A stretch of DNA of 64,000 bases from an uncultured Lachnospiraceae bacterium (GTDB lineage: Bacteria; Bacillota; Clostridia; Lachnospirales; Lachnospiraceae): contig CANQOK010000001.1 in assembly GCA_947625465.1 (NCBI GenBank), positions 62,001-126,000 of the forward strand, written 5' to 3'. The notes below the pieces were generated by a model. That model had not been told where the DNA came from and did no database searches. It saw only the letters and a program-made list of their open reading frames with translations. This document shows positions 1 to 7,755 of the stretch, in pieces. Within the stretch, counting starts at the first letter, position 1. Each line of letters begins with the position of its first letter. A program made the translations under genes and the position numbers.

Positions 1-1
1 C

Positions 2-280
2 ACGCCGATGGAGTGGGGCGATTATGCGGTAGGTGTACCGCATGCGGGAAATTATAAGGTACTGCTGTCTTCAGTGGAGGAAGGCGCTCAGACCGTATAT
101 CAGTCTGTTCAGGATGAATGTGACGGTTATGCGGACAGGCTCAATATTCCGCTGCGTCCGTTTGAGGCGATGGTGCTTGCCATTCCCATGCCGAAGAAGC
201 CGGCTTCGGGAACAGGCAGACGTCCGGCCGCTAAGAAAGCGGATACCGGAAAGAAGCAGCGGAAAACCCCTCAAAAATAA
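2..280 (+). CDS. glgB: 1,4-alpha-glucan branching enzyme, C-terminal end (partial)
   Basis: This is the 3' end of a gene that begins before the window; the frame is open from base 2 to the TAA at 278-280. The visible 92 residues begin T-P-M-E-W and continue with R/VGVP and G-x-Y-K-V-L-L-S-S, the pattern of the all-beta C-terminal domain of GlgB-type GH13 enzymes, ending in a P-x-E/R-A-M-V-L strand. GlgB makes alpha-1,6 branches in glycogen, which fits the glgC and glgD genes at 30358-32750. The last 30 residues are a Lys/Arg/Pro-rich tail, an extension beyond the normal fold. The active-site part is outside the window, so the name rests on the terminal domain alone. Confidence 0.7.
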   Translation, partial: TPMEWGDYAVGVPHAGNYKVLLSSVEEGAQTVYQSVQDECDGYADRLNIPLRPFEAMVLAIPMPKKPASGTGRRPAAKKADTGKKQRKTPQK

Positions 281-373
281 ATAGATCTATATAGAATATA
301 AGCATATTAACATATATTTGGGCGCTGAAATCAAAAAAATTTTTGTACGGTTATATGTAATCAAAAGTAAGAA

Positions 374-427
374 AGTTGCAATTTATGGTGAGTTACCAAC
401 AAACCATAAATTGCAACTATTTTTTTT
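374..427 (+). terminator. Rho-independent terminator after glgB
   Basis: A perfect 15-base inverted repeat (arms 374-388 and 404-418, 15-base loop) is followed directly by a run of T at 420-427. The stem is unusually A+T-rich for an intrinsic terminator but long. It separates the glgB tail from the Tad operon. Confidence 0.8.
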
Positions 428-440
428 ATGAAATTTATAC

Positions 441-469
441 TTTACAAAACATGAAACATCATATATAAT
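441..469 (+). promoter_or_regulatory. Sigma-A-type promoter of the Tad operon
   Basis: TTTACA at 441-446 and TATAAT at 464-469 are separated by exactly 17 bases. A good Shine-Dalgarno (GGAAGGAG) follows about 40 bases later, before the ATG at 526. No other convincing promoter is visible until after 9185, so this may drive all ten Tad-region genes. Confidence 0.7.
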
Positions 470-525
470 AAGTGCACAGAATAAAACAACATAAATGAAG
501 TATAAACCATGGAAGGAGATGATAA

Positions 526-1044
526 ATGATTGATATAAAAATAATCTGTATGGTATGTGCTCTGATCATGGCATGTCTGATGGATCTGGAACGGTACGCG
601 ATTTCAAATCGTTTTCTGATCGGAACCGGGCTTTTAGGATTAGGGATCACCTTCTGTCAGGATGGCCTTTTTGCGGGAGCCGGACGGATCGCGGCATGTG
701 TGATTTTAATTGCTGCTTTATTTCCGTTATTTGCGCTGCATGTATTGGGAGCAGCGGATATTAAACTGTTCGCGGTAATCGGATGCTATTACGGGATCGG
801 CTTCGGCTTTCGGTGTATCTTATGGGCGTTTGCATTGGGAGGTTTTGTGAGTCTGCTTAAGATAATCCGGCAAAGAGAATTCCGGGCGCGGCTGATGTGG
901 GCGTTCCGCTGGGGAGCGGAGCTGCTTCGCAGCGGGAAATTCAGGCCTTATCAGCATTTTTCCGGCCAGTATGAGCAGGATACGATACATTTTACATGGG
1001 TAATATTAGGCGGATTTTTTTTGACAATTTGGATGAGCCGGTAA
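526..1044 (+). CDS. Prepilin peptidase, A24 family (TadV/CpaA-like)
   Basis: A 172-residue polytopic membrane protein and first gene of the Tad operon. A24 peptidases are membrane aspartyl proteases that cut the short leader of type IV prepilins. The first catalytic Asp is D20 (M-D-L-x-x-Y-x-I-x-N) and the second is D78 in G-A-A-D-I-K-L. Most of the family has G-x-G-D at the second site, so G-A-A-D is a variant. It has several hydrophobic segments and lacks the N-terminal methyltransferase region of PilD, like other TadV proteins. The likely substrates are the Flp-type pilin at 4798 and the pseudopilins downstream. The start has a strong ribosome binding site (GGAAGGAG). Confidence 0.85.
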   Translation: MIDIKIICMVCALIMACLMDLERYAISNRFLIGTGLLGLGITFCQDGLFAGAGRIAACVILIAALFPLFALHVLGAADIKLFAVIGCYYGIGFGFRCILWAFALGGFVSLLKIIRQREFRARLMWAFRWGAELLRSGKFRPYQHFSGQYEQDTIHFTWVILGGFFLTIWMSR

Positions 1045-1063
1045 AACGGAGAAAGGAAAAAAA

Positions 1064-2086
1064 GTGAAGGTATTAGGAATTTATGATGTGGATATGGAGT
1101 ATGCGATCGCGTTTTCCAGTTACATATCCGGGAAGAAGGGGATCCCTTTTGAAATCAGGACATTTACAAAGAAAGAGGCGCTGCTTGCATACTGTATGAC
1201 GAATGAACTGGAGATTTTGCTGATTTCAGCGCAGGTTATGGAAGAAGAATTTGAGGGATTGCCGGTGGCGCAGATCATTCTGCTGTCAAACGGAGAAGAC
1301 AGTACGGCATTTCTGGAATATCCAAGCATCTATAAGTATCAGTCGGGAGACGGCATTATCCGGGAAGTTATGGCTTGCTATGCGGTTACGCATAACGGAA
1401 CGGATCTGACCATACCGAGTGATACGGAGACCAGGCTGGTGGGGGTTTATTCTCCTGTAAAGGGGAGGCAGAAAACGGCGTTTGCGCTGGCGCTCGCGAA
1501 TGTGCTGGGCGAGAGTTCGTCGACGCTTTATGTGAATCTGGAGATGTTCTCGGGATTCAGCAAGTGGATGGAACAGAACGAAAAACGGGACGTGGGAGAC
1601 CTGATGTATTTTTATCTGCAGAACCCGATGAAACTGACGGCGCAGCTCCAGGCGACGGTGCTGTCCATTCACAATATTGATTATATTCCGCCGTTCCATT
1701 TTGGCGGAAGCGTGTATGATGTGGAGACCAGGCAGTGGATCGGACTGCTGCTGGGGATCATGAAGACGGGACTGTATGAGAATGTCGTAGTAGACGTTGG
1801 GGATTCCCTGGGAGACGTTCAGGAACTGCTTGCTGTGTGCCACCGGATTTTTGCGCCGGTCGATGATTCTTATTTATCACAGTGTAAGAAAAAGGAATTT
1901 GAAGAATTTTTATTCCGGACCGAATATGCGGAGGTGCTGGAACGGATTCAGTATGTGGAACTGCCCTGGGATGAGGCCAAAGGAGAAGAAGATTCGCTGG
2001 ATGCGCTGTTTTTAGGATTTTATAACCGACAGGTGCGCAGAATCATTGAGCAGGAGGAAGCGGATGAATGCGGAAGCACTGTATGA
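1064..2086 (+). CDS. TadZ/CpaE-like pilus localisation protein
   Basis: A 340-residue soluble protein. Residues 1-110 resemble a receiver-like domain; residues 125-320 resemble the MinD/ParA-type ATPase fold of TadZ/CpaE proteins, which place the Tad secretion machine in the cell. The expected P-loop region reads S-P-V-K-G-R-Q-K-T (130-138), lacking the usual G-K-T glycine, so ATP binding may be weak or lost. The later V-V-V-D-V-G-D segment fits the Walker B strand. The start is GTG at 1064 with GAAAGGA upstream. The gene overlaps the TadA ATPase gene by 23 bases. The assignment relies partly on position in the operon. Confidence 0.7.
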   Translation: MKVLGIYDVDMEYAIAFSSYISGKKGIPFEIRTFTKKEALLAYCMTNELEILLISAQVMEEEFEGLPVAQIILLSNGEDSTAFLEYPSIYKYQSGDGIIREVMACYAVTHNGTDLTIPSDTETRLVGVYSPVKGRQKTAFALALANVLGESSSTLYVNLEMFSGFSKWMEQNEKRDVGDLMYFYLQNPMKLTAQLQATVLSIHNIDYIPPFHFGGSVYDVETRQWIGLLLGIMKTGLYENVVVDVGDSLGDVQELLAVCHRIFAPVDDSYLSQCKKKEFEEFLFRTEYAEVLERIQYVELPWDEAKGEEDSLDALFLGFYNRQVRRIIEQEEADECGSTV

Positions 2087-3242
2087 ACAGGTTTTAATGC
2101 GCTTGGATATGTCGCAGGAACCGGGAGAAGAAGCGGTATATGAAGTGATCGAAACGGTGCTGCAGAATGAGCAGAAAAACCGTTACCTGTCTGTCCCGGA
2201 GAAAAGGCGTATGCGGAAAAAACTGTATTATGCAGTCTGTGGGTTTGATATTCTTTCAGAACTGGCCGAAGACGACTCCATAACGGAAATCATGGTAAAC
2301 GGATATCGGGATATTTATGTAGAAAAAGAAGGAAAAATTACAAAAACAGATCTGGAATTTTCTTCGGAAGAGCGGCTGCATGCCGTGATCTCGCAGATCG
2401 TGTCCAAGGTGAACAGGCGTGTCAATGAAAGCAGCCCGATCGTAGACGCCAGACTGCCGGACGGTTCCCGAGTCAATATCGTGCTGCCGCCGGTGGCGAT
2501 TGACGGGCCGATCCTGACGATACGGAGATTCCCCAGAGAGCGGATTACCATGCGGCATATGATCGCGTGGAACAGCATTAGCAGAGAGGCTGCAGAGTTT
2601 TTAAAGCAGATGGTAAGGGCGCGGTACAATATTTTTATATGCGGCGGAACCGGTTCCGGCAAGACCACGTTTCTCAATGTGCTGTCTGAGTATATTCCTG
2701 AAGACGAAAGGATCATTACCATTGAAGATTCAGCGGAACTGCAGATCGCGCAGATTAAAAATCTGGTCCGGCTGGAGACAAAAGCGGCGAATGAAGAAGG
2801 CAGCAATGCGGTATCGATTCGGGATCTGATCCGGACGGCGCTTCGGATGCGGCCTGACAGGATCATTGTAGGAGAAGTCCGGGGAGAAGAAACGCTGGAT
2901 ATGCTGCAGGCCATGATGACAGGGCATGACGGCAGTCTGTCTACCGGCCACGCGGACAGCGCGGCGGATATGATGACTCGTCTGGAGACCATGGTCTTAA
3001 TGGGTGCCAATCTTCCGCTGACTGCGATCCGGCAGCAGATTTCCATGGCGATCGACCTGGTTGTGTTTCTGGGCAGAATGCAGGATAAAAGCAGAAAAGT
3101 CATAGAAATCGACGAAGTGGAGCATGTGACAAAAAACGGCATTCAGTTAAGGAAGCTGTTCTGGCGAAACCAGACATTGGAGCGGATCGGCGATCTGCAT
3201 AACAGGGAGAAGCTGCTGCGGTACGGAGGAGAAGATGCGTAA
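2064..3242 (+). CDS. tadA: Tad secretion ATPase (TadA/CpaF family)
   Basis: A 392-residue type II/IV secretion ATPase that powers pilin assembly from the inner face of the membrane. It has Walker A G-G-T-G-S-G-K-T-T (near residue 195), an Asp box I-T-I-E-D-S-A-E, Walker B with I-V-G-E-V-R-G-E, and a His box S-T-G-H-A-D-S. An in-frame TTG lies upstream at 2046, but the ATG at 2064 has AGGAGG at 2052-2057 and is preferred. The start lies inside the preceding gene, and the end overlaps the TadB gene by 8 bases, so translation is probably coupled. Confidence 0.95.
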   Translation: MNAEALYEQVLMRLDMSQEPGEEAVYEVIETVLQNEQKNRYLSVPEKRRMRKKLYYAVCGFDILSELAEDDSITEIMVNGYRDIYVEKEGKITKTDLEFSSEERLHAVISQIVSKVNRRVNESSPIVDARLPDGSRVNIVLPPVAIDGPILTIRRFPRERITMRHMIAWNSISREAAEFLKQMVRARYNIFICGGTGSGKTTFLNVLSEYIPEDERIITIEDSAELQIAQIKNLVRLETKAANEEGSNAVSIRDLIRTALRMRPDRIIVGEVRGEETLDMLQAMMTGHDGSLSTGHADSAADMMTRLETMVLMGANLPLTAIRQQISMAIDLVVFLGRMQDKSRKVIEIDEVEHVTKNGIQLRKLFWRNQTLERIGDLHNREKLLRYGGEDA

Positions 3243-4008
3243 ACCGAAAATGCGTAAACAGAAAAAGCCGGAGGAACAGCCGCTGTATCTGCTGTCAAAG
3301 AGAGAAAGGCTGGTTTGGTTTTTATCCGGTGCGGGCGTGCTGGGAATTTTGGGGTATACCTTTTATGATTGCTGGTACACGGCGGCGCTGATACCGATAT
3401 TCTGGCATTTTGAGAAGAAGGCGGTTACGAAATGGAATGATCGGAAAAAACAGGATAGGATCGCCGGACAGTTTCGGGAGGCCCTGTTGGGAATGCAGGC
3501 GGCGGTTATGGCAGGCTATAGCGTGGAAAACAGTATCAGGGAAGCGTGGCGGGAATTACGTACACTGTATGGAGAGGAAGTATGGATCGTACAGGCATTT
3601 CAATCCATGGTGTATAAACTGCAGACGGGTCAGGCGGTGGGTAATGTAATGAAAGAGTTTGCCGAAAAAACCAATGTTGAAGAAATCCTGCAGTTTGCCC
3701 AGATTTTTGAGACGGCGAGAAAGACGGGAGGAAATCTGGCCGAGCTGATGCGGATCACCGGAGAGAATATCGGAGAACGGCTGGCAGCGATGCAGGAAAT
3801 GGATGTGATCATGAACAGCCGCCGATATGAGCAGCGGATTATGGATTGTATTCCGATCGCGATCGTGATTTATGTCAGAACCGCGTCAGACGGGCTGATG
3901 GATATGCTCTATCACAATCTGGCCGGATATCTGATCATGACGGTCATTCTGGGAATTTATCTGACCGCGGTTTGGCTGGGCGAGCGGGTTACGAAAATCG
4001 AGGTGTAG
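3235..4008 (+). CDS. tadB: Tad platform protein TadB (type II secretion F domain)
   Basis: A 257-residue membrane protein. The basic N-terminal tail is followed by two hydrophobic segments (about residues 23-55), a cytoplasmic helical T2SSF domain (E-A-L-L-G-M-Q-A-A-V and F-E-T-A-R-K-T-G-G-N-L-A-E are typical), and C-terminal membrane helices. In Tad systems TadB and TadC form the inner-membrane platform moved by TadA. It starts inside the TadA gene with GGAGGAGAAG before the ATG, and the TadC gene follows after 4 bases. Confidence 0.88.
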   Translation: MRKPKMRKQKKPEEQPLYLLSKRERLVWFLSGAGVLGILGYTFYDCWYTAALIPIFWHFEKKAVTKWNDRKKQDRIAGQFREALLGMQAAVMAGYSVENSIREAWRELRTLYGEEVWIVQAFQSMVYKLQTGQAVGNVMKEFAEKTNVEEILQFAQIFETARKTGGNLAELMRITGENIGERLAAMQEMDVIMNSRRYEQRIMDCIPIAIVIYVRTASDGLMDMLYHNLAGYLIMTVILGIYLTAVWLGERVTKIEV

Positions 4009-4012
4009 CGAT

Positions 4013-4780
4013 ATGTGGAAATTACCGGATCTGTGCAGCCGTTTTTTATTACGGCATATTCTGCCATACGACAGGCTCCGGCAGAATCAGAAAATTTTAC
4101 TCTGTATGCAGGCACTGTATCTGCGGGATGATGTATCTGACGATCTGGATCGATATTATGTACGAAAGATTTCCATATGGATTCTGCTGACAGGCGCAGC
4201 GGTTCTGCTGGCGGTGCTGAATATTGCGCAGAACAGAATTCTTTGGATCTTTGTGGGGACCAGTCTGACTGCAATGATCCTGGTGCGGCAGGATCAGAAA
4301 TTATACCGGAGTATGAAGGAACGGGAATACCAGATGATCATTGATTATCCGCAGATCATTTCCGAACTGACGCTGCTTCATCAGGCCGGGATCAGTATTT
4401 ACCAGACACTCTCCAGGATCGTGGCCCAATATGAAAAAAAGGGAAAGCGCAGGTACGCGTATGAAGAACTGAAGATCCTGGTGCGGCGGCTGGAACGGAA
4501 CAGTCCGGAGGCAGAAGCGTTTTCGAGATTTGGGCAGCGCTGCCATCTGCATTGTTATATGAAACTGGCGAATCTGCTGACGCAGAATATGAAAAAGGGC
4601 AATAAACAGTTTGTCTATTTACTGCAGGCGGAAGTAATGGCAGCGTATGAGCTGAGAAAAAACCAGGCGATCAAGCGGGCACAGGAGGCGGAAAGCAAGC
4701 TGCTGCTGCCGATGGGGATTCAGCTGGTGATCGTAATGGCGCTGATTATGATCCCCGCAGTCAGTCAACTATCATTTTAA
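4013..4780 (+). CDS. tadC: Tad platform protein TadC (type II secretion F domain)
   Basis: A 255-residue membrane protein and second platform component beside TadB. A pair of hydrophobic segments lies near residues 58-90, followed by a helical T2SSF domain with I-D-Y-P-Q-I-I-S-E-L-T-L-L and Q-A-G-I-S-I-Y-Q-T-L, and a final C-terminal helix with P-M-G-I-Q-L-V-I-V-M-A. The order tadA-tadB-tadC-pilin is conserved in Tad loci. The ribosome binding site is weak (GAGGTG) and translation is probably coupled to tadB, which ends 5 bases upstream. Confidence 0.88.
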   Translation: MWKLPDLCSRFLLRHILPYDRLRQNQKILLCMQALYLRDDVSDDLDRYYVRKISIWILLTGAAVLLAVLNIAQNRILWIFVGTSLTAMILVRQDQKLYRSMKEREYQMIIDYPQIISELTLLHQAGISIYQTLSRIVAQYEKKGKRRYAYEELKILVRRLERNSPEAEAFSRFGQRCHLHCYMKLANLLTQNMKKGNKQFVYLLQAEVMAAYELRKNQAIKRAQEAESKLLLPMGIQLVIVMALIMIPAVSQLSF

Positions 4781-4797
4781 GGGAAGGAGGCTTAGCG

Positions 4798-4968
4798 ATG
4801 CGTACATTATGGAAACAGTTTATGGAGGAAGAAGAGGCAATGGGCGTAATAGAAGTTATTTTGATCATCGTGGTTCTGGTAGGATTGGCGCTGATCTTTC
4901 GGACGCAGATCACTTCCATTGCCAATTCTCTGTTTTCCAAGATCAGAAATCAGGTGAGTTCGTTTTGA
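4798..4968 (+). CDS. Flp1-like type IVb pilin, 56 residues
   Basis: A very small gene with an excellent ribosome binding site (AAGGAGG, 7 bases before the ATG). The protein has a short leader ending in E-E-E-E-A, then M-G-V-I-E-V-I-L-I-I-V-V-L, and a short tail with T-Q-I-T-S. This is the architecture of the clostridial Flp1-like major pilin. The conserved +5 Glu of mature type IV pilins is placed correctly only if the leader is cut after Ala14 (mature M-G-V-I-E); most prepilins are cut after Gly. It follows tadC and overlaps the next start by 4 bases. It is probably the main pilus subunit and should be the most abundant product of the operon. Confidence 0.85.
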   Translation: MRTLWKQFMEEEEAMGVIEVILIIVVLVGLALIFRTQITSIANSLFSKIRNQVSSF

Positions 4969-6779
4969 TCAGAGACAGAACAGGGAGTGTGACGATCTGG
5001 GTTCTGCTTATTTTAGGAAGTGTTTTGAGTTTATTATTACTGGTTATGGCCGGGATCCGGATCAAGATTCAGAAAGTTACCGCTTCTCATATTGTGACGC
5101 AGGCTGTAGACGCCGATATGGCGAATTACTGCAGGGAACTGTTTGAAGACTATGGCGTGATGTTTTGCCTGGAAGATCAAACAGAAGGAGAAATCCTGAG
5201 CCGGCTGCAGCAGACGGACGCCTTACAGAAGGTTACGCTGGAAGATTGTCAGGTAAAAAAGACCTATGCACTGGATTTTGGCGCCGGAGCGTTCCGGCAG
5301 CAGGTCTGCAGCTATATGGAAGCGGTTGTGCCGGCGCAGGTGATCACGAAGCTGATCTCGGATTCTCAGTCGCTCCACAGATCGGAACAGACGGAAGCAG
5401 AAACGGTTTCGGAAGAGACGGAAGACCAGATGGACGAATTGTCTGAAATGGCGGAAGGCATTTATGAAGATCTGAAAAAACTGAAAGAAGCGGAAAATAA
5501 GCCCAGGCGCCGGCTGTCGGATCTGATCCGGGAACTTCAGGAGGCAGAAGCTGCCGGGGAAAAGTCCGACTGGGCAAAGGAATCTTATGAGATAAGCTGG
5601 CGGTGGCAGCATCTGATCATTGATGTTGTGGCGCAGAAACAGGCGCTGAGCCGGCTGTTGGTCCGGATGGAGGCTTACGAGGTGGCAGAAGAGCTGTTGG
5701 CGCAAAAGGAAAGCATATTGTCCGGGAAAACAGAAAAAGCGGATTTTATTTTGGAAAATAAGCAGTTATTGGAGAAGGTGCAGACTGGTGATCAGGAATT
5801 GCTGGAATATCTGCAGAAGTATAAGCCGGATGAAGAGGCGGATGTTTCTGAGGCTTTGGAAAAATTAGAACAGTTTCAGAATATCTATCAGGATTGGGAT
5901 CGGATTGCGCTTCCTGCAAAGAAAGGATCAGAGGACAAAGATCTGCTGGGACAGTTAAAAGCGCTGCTGACAGAGGGAAAACTGGCTCTGGTGGCGGAGA
6001 ATGTTTCGGAATTGTCAAATGCAGCCGTGGAATTCGGACAGCTTCCCTCTGAACGCCTGGCGGAAAGTGAGGAGATCACGGATTCGACTGTTTACCAAAA
6101 GGCGCTTTGCACCCAGTATCTGGCAGAATTTTTCGGCAATTACAGAGAGGCAAAACCGAATACCGCTCTCCGGTATGAACTGGAGTATGTATTGGGCGGA
6201 AAAGAACGGGATAAGGAGAATTTATCGGAGGCGGTAACGCAGCTGATCCGGATCAGAGAAGGGATTAATCTGATCTCCCTGCTTGCCGACAGTCAAAAGA
6301 TGGCGGAGGCCGGAGAGCTGGCAGCCGTGATCGTGGGGTGGAGCGGGATTCCGGTTTTGCAGATGATCGTAAAAGGGGTTATTGTTGCCGTCTGGTCTTT
6401 TGCGGAATCCGTAATGGATGTAAAAAGCCTGATGGCGGGAAATCAGCTTGGGCTGATAAAAAGTAAGGACGACTGGCAGCTTTCGCTGGATCATGTTCTG
6501 GAAGTATCGGCGCAGAAACCGAAGGCGTCCAATGAGCAGAAAGGCATGACCTACGAACAGTATCTGCAGTGTCTGCTGTTATTACAGGATGATGAAATTT
6601 TATGGGGAAGGACGATGGACTTGATTCAATTTAATTTGCAGACCAGATACAACAGGAGTTTTTACTTTTATCAATGCATAGATACATTTCAGGTTTCGGC
6701 GGAATTCAGAATACAGGATCCATTTAATCTGGCGGATTCCTTTTCGGTTTCGCATACGCAGGGCTACACAGGGAGGTGA
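4965..6779 (+). CDS. Tad-associated DUF5702-type protein
   Basis: A 604-residue protein with one N-terminal membrane helix (V-L-L-I-L-G-S-V-L-S-L-L-L-L-V) and a long, mostly helical, Glu-rich extracytoplasmic part, resembling the DUF5702 proteins found beside Tad genes in Lachnospiraceae. R-T-G-S-V-T-I-W at the N-terminus looks like a pseudopilin leader but has Trp instead of Glu at +5, so processing is uncertain. Start: the frame is open further upstream, but TTG at 4965 has AGGTGA 7 bases before it and overlaps the pilin stop by 4 bases, so it is chosen; GTG at 4989 is the alternative. Its stop lies inside the left arm of the 6771-6942 repeat. Exact function unknown. Confidence 0.75.
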   Translation: MIRDRTGSVTIWVLLILGSVLSLLLLVMAGIRIKIQKVTASHIVTQAVDADMANYCRELFEDYGVMFCLEDQTEGEILSRLQQTDALQKVTLEDCQVKKTYALDFGAGAFRQQVCSYMEAVVPAQVITKLISDSQSLHRSEQTEAETVSEETEDQMDELSEMAEGIYEDLKKLKEAENKPRRRLSDLIRELQEAEAAGEKSDWAKESYEISWRWQHLIIDVVAQKQALSRLLVRMEAYEVAEELLAQKESILSGKTEKADFILENKQLLEKVQTGDQELLEYLQKYKPDEEADVSEALEKLEQFQNIYQDWDRIALPAKKGSEDKDLLGQLKALLTEGKLALVAENVSELSNAAVEFGQLPSERLAESEEITDSTVYQKALCTQYLAEFFGNYREAKPNTALRYELEYVLGGKERDKENLSEAVTQLIRIREGINLISLLADSQKMAEAGELAAVIVGWSGIPVLQMIVKGVIVAVWSFAESVMDVKSLMAGNQLGLIKSKDDWQLSLDHVLEVSAQKPKASNEQKGMTYEQYLQCLLLLQDDEILWGRTMDLIQFNLQTRYNRSFYFYQCIDTFQVSAEFRIQDPFNLADSFSVSHTQGYTGR

Positions 6780-6942
6780 TTGAAAATGCCCTTTCACGAG
6801 ATAAAAACAGAGACTTTCTGTTTCTGCGAAAAAAAGATCCTGCATAGTCGCAGTACCCCTCTCCAAGTACCAAGGCCAAAGTATCTGACAGATCAAATTA
6901 AAAAATATAAGCGCCGTGAAAGGGTGTTTTCAATCACCTCCC
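6771..6942 (+). repeat. 28-base inverted repeat enclosing the TadE-like gene start
   Basis: Arms 6771-6798 and 6915-6942 are complementary at 26 of 28 positions, with a 116-base loop. The left arm holds the Shine-Dalgarno (GGGAGGTG, 6771-6778), the stop codon of the preceding gene (6777-6779) and the ATG (6786-6788). The two DNA mismatches (TG at 6787-6788 against TG at 6925-6926) become U-G and G-U pairs in plus-strand RNA, so the mRNA can form 28 uninterrupted pairs. The loop contains further small hairpins (6805-6811 with 6817-6823; 6824-6829 with 6848-6853). Probable translational control element. Confidence 0.8.
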
Positions 6943-7742
6943 GTACCGGAAGCATTACGCCGGAAGCTGCTCTGGTACTGCCATTGGTCTTATGTTTTCT
7001 TTTGGCAATTCTGCAAATATACTGTCTGTATACAGCCCGGATCAAAGTAGAAAACGCGATGATGGAGCTGGGCAGAGAATTGGGACGAAACTGGTATGTG
7101 CGGGAACGGAGCGAAAAGCTGGGAAAGACATGGCTGAATCTGTTGGAGAACGAGGACAGGCAGGAATTGAGTCAGGCTTTGGAAGGTGCGGTGACAGATT
7201 TGTATTTAGCCGGCAGACTGCAGGGAAAGACAGGAACCGCTTTATGGAGCAGTCAGGCGGTACAGGGGACCATGACGATGGTCGGTTCCGCCGTGAATGA
7301 AGAAGCGCAGTTTATGGATCTGCAGACAGATTATCAGTGGAAAATCTCTATATTGCCGGGACTGAAACAGACGTTTTATCAAAAACAATGGCAGCGGCAT
7401 GCTTTGTGGCTTGGGAAAAGTCTGAGCAGCCATCAGGTAATCGTTTATATTACACCGAATGGGACGGTCTACCACATGAAGCAGGACTGTTCTTATCTGA
7501 AAAGCCGGATCCAAAAAGCTGCGGCTTCCGATATAGAAAACCGAAGAAACCAAAAGGGCGATAAATATGAGGCGTGCAGTCTTTGCAGGGGAGGAATCCT
7601 CAGTGGAATTTATGTGTATATCACAGAAGATGGAACCCGATTTCACATGGATATGTCCTGCAGCGCGCTAAAACGAAGCGTGATTGCGATCAGTCAGGAC
7701 AAAGTCACAGGATTGAAGCGCTGCAGCCGATGTGGATTATAA
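6786..7742 (+). CDS. TadE-like pseudopilin with duplicated Cys/His C-terminal module
   Basis: A 318-residue protein. An unusual 55-residue basic N-terminal tail precedes G-S-I-T-P-E-A-A-L-V-L-P, the TadE-type pseudopilin signature with Glu at +5 after Gly55. One membrane helix follows, then an extracytoplasmic part. The last 120 residues hold two copies of a module, G-T-V-Y-H-M-x4-C-S-Y-L-K ending C-S-L-C and G-T-R-F-H-M-x4-C-S-A-L-K ending C-S-R-C, each a likely metal site (His plus three Cys). ATG at 6786 is 8 bases after GGGAGGTG and is preferred to TTG at 6780. The start is buried in the 6771-6942 inverted repeat, and the long N-terminal tail is encoded by the loop and right arm. Confidence 0.72.
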   Translation: MPFHEIKTETFCFCEKKILHSRSTPLQVPRPKYLTDQIKKYKRRERVFSITSRTGSITPEAALVLPLVLCFLLAILQIYCLYTARIKVENAMMELGRELGRNWYVRERSEKLGKTWLNLLENEDRQELSQALEGAVTDLYLAGRLQGKTGTALWSSQAVQGTMTMVGSAVNEEAQFMDLQTDYQWKISILPGLKQTFYQKQWQRHALWLGKSLSSHQVIVYITPNGTVYHMKQDCSYLKSRIQKAAASDIENRRNQKGDKYEACSLCRGGILSGIYVYITEDGTRFHMDMSCSALKRSVIAISQDKVTGLKRCSRCGL

Positions 7743-7755
7743 GGAGGAAGATGTG

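Noticed and set aside
2315..3142. 275-codon open frame on the minus strand
   Set aside because: It is antisense to the Tad ATPase gene, whose motifs are clear; composition is that of a shadow frame.
4809..4964. N-terminal extension of the DUF5702-like protein
   Set aside because: The frame is open from 4809 but runs through the pilin gene; the TTG at 4965 with AGGTGA gives a proper membrane-anchor N-terminus.
6771..6942. Invertible DNA switch or small transposable element
   Set aside because: The 28-base arms would suit inversion, and inversion would close the TadE-like frame early, but no recombinase gene is near, no target duplication flanks the arms, and the mismatches pair only as RNA. 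An mRNA stem explains it better.
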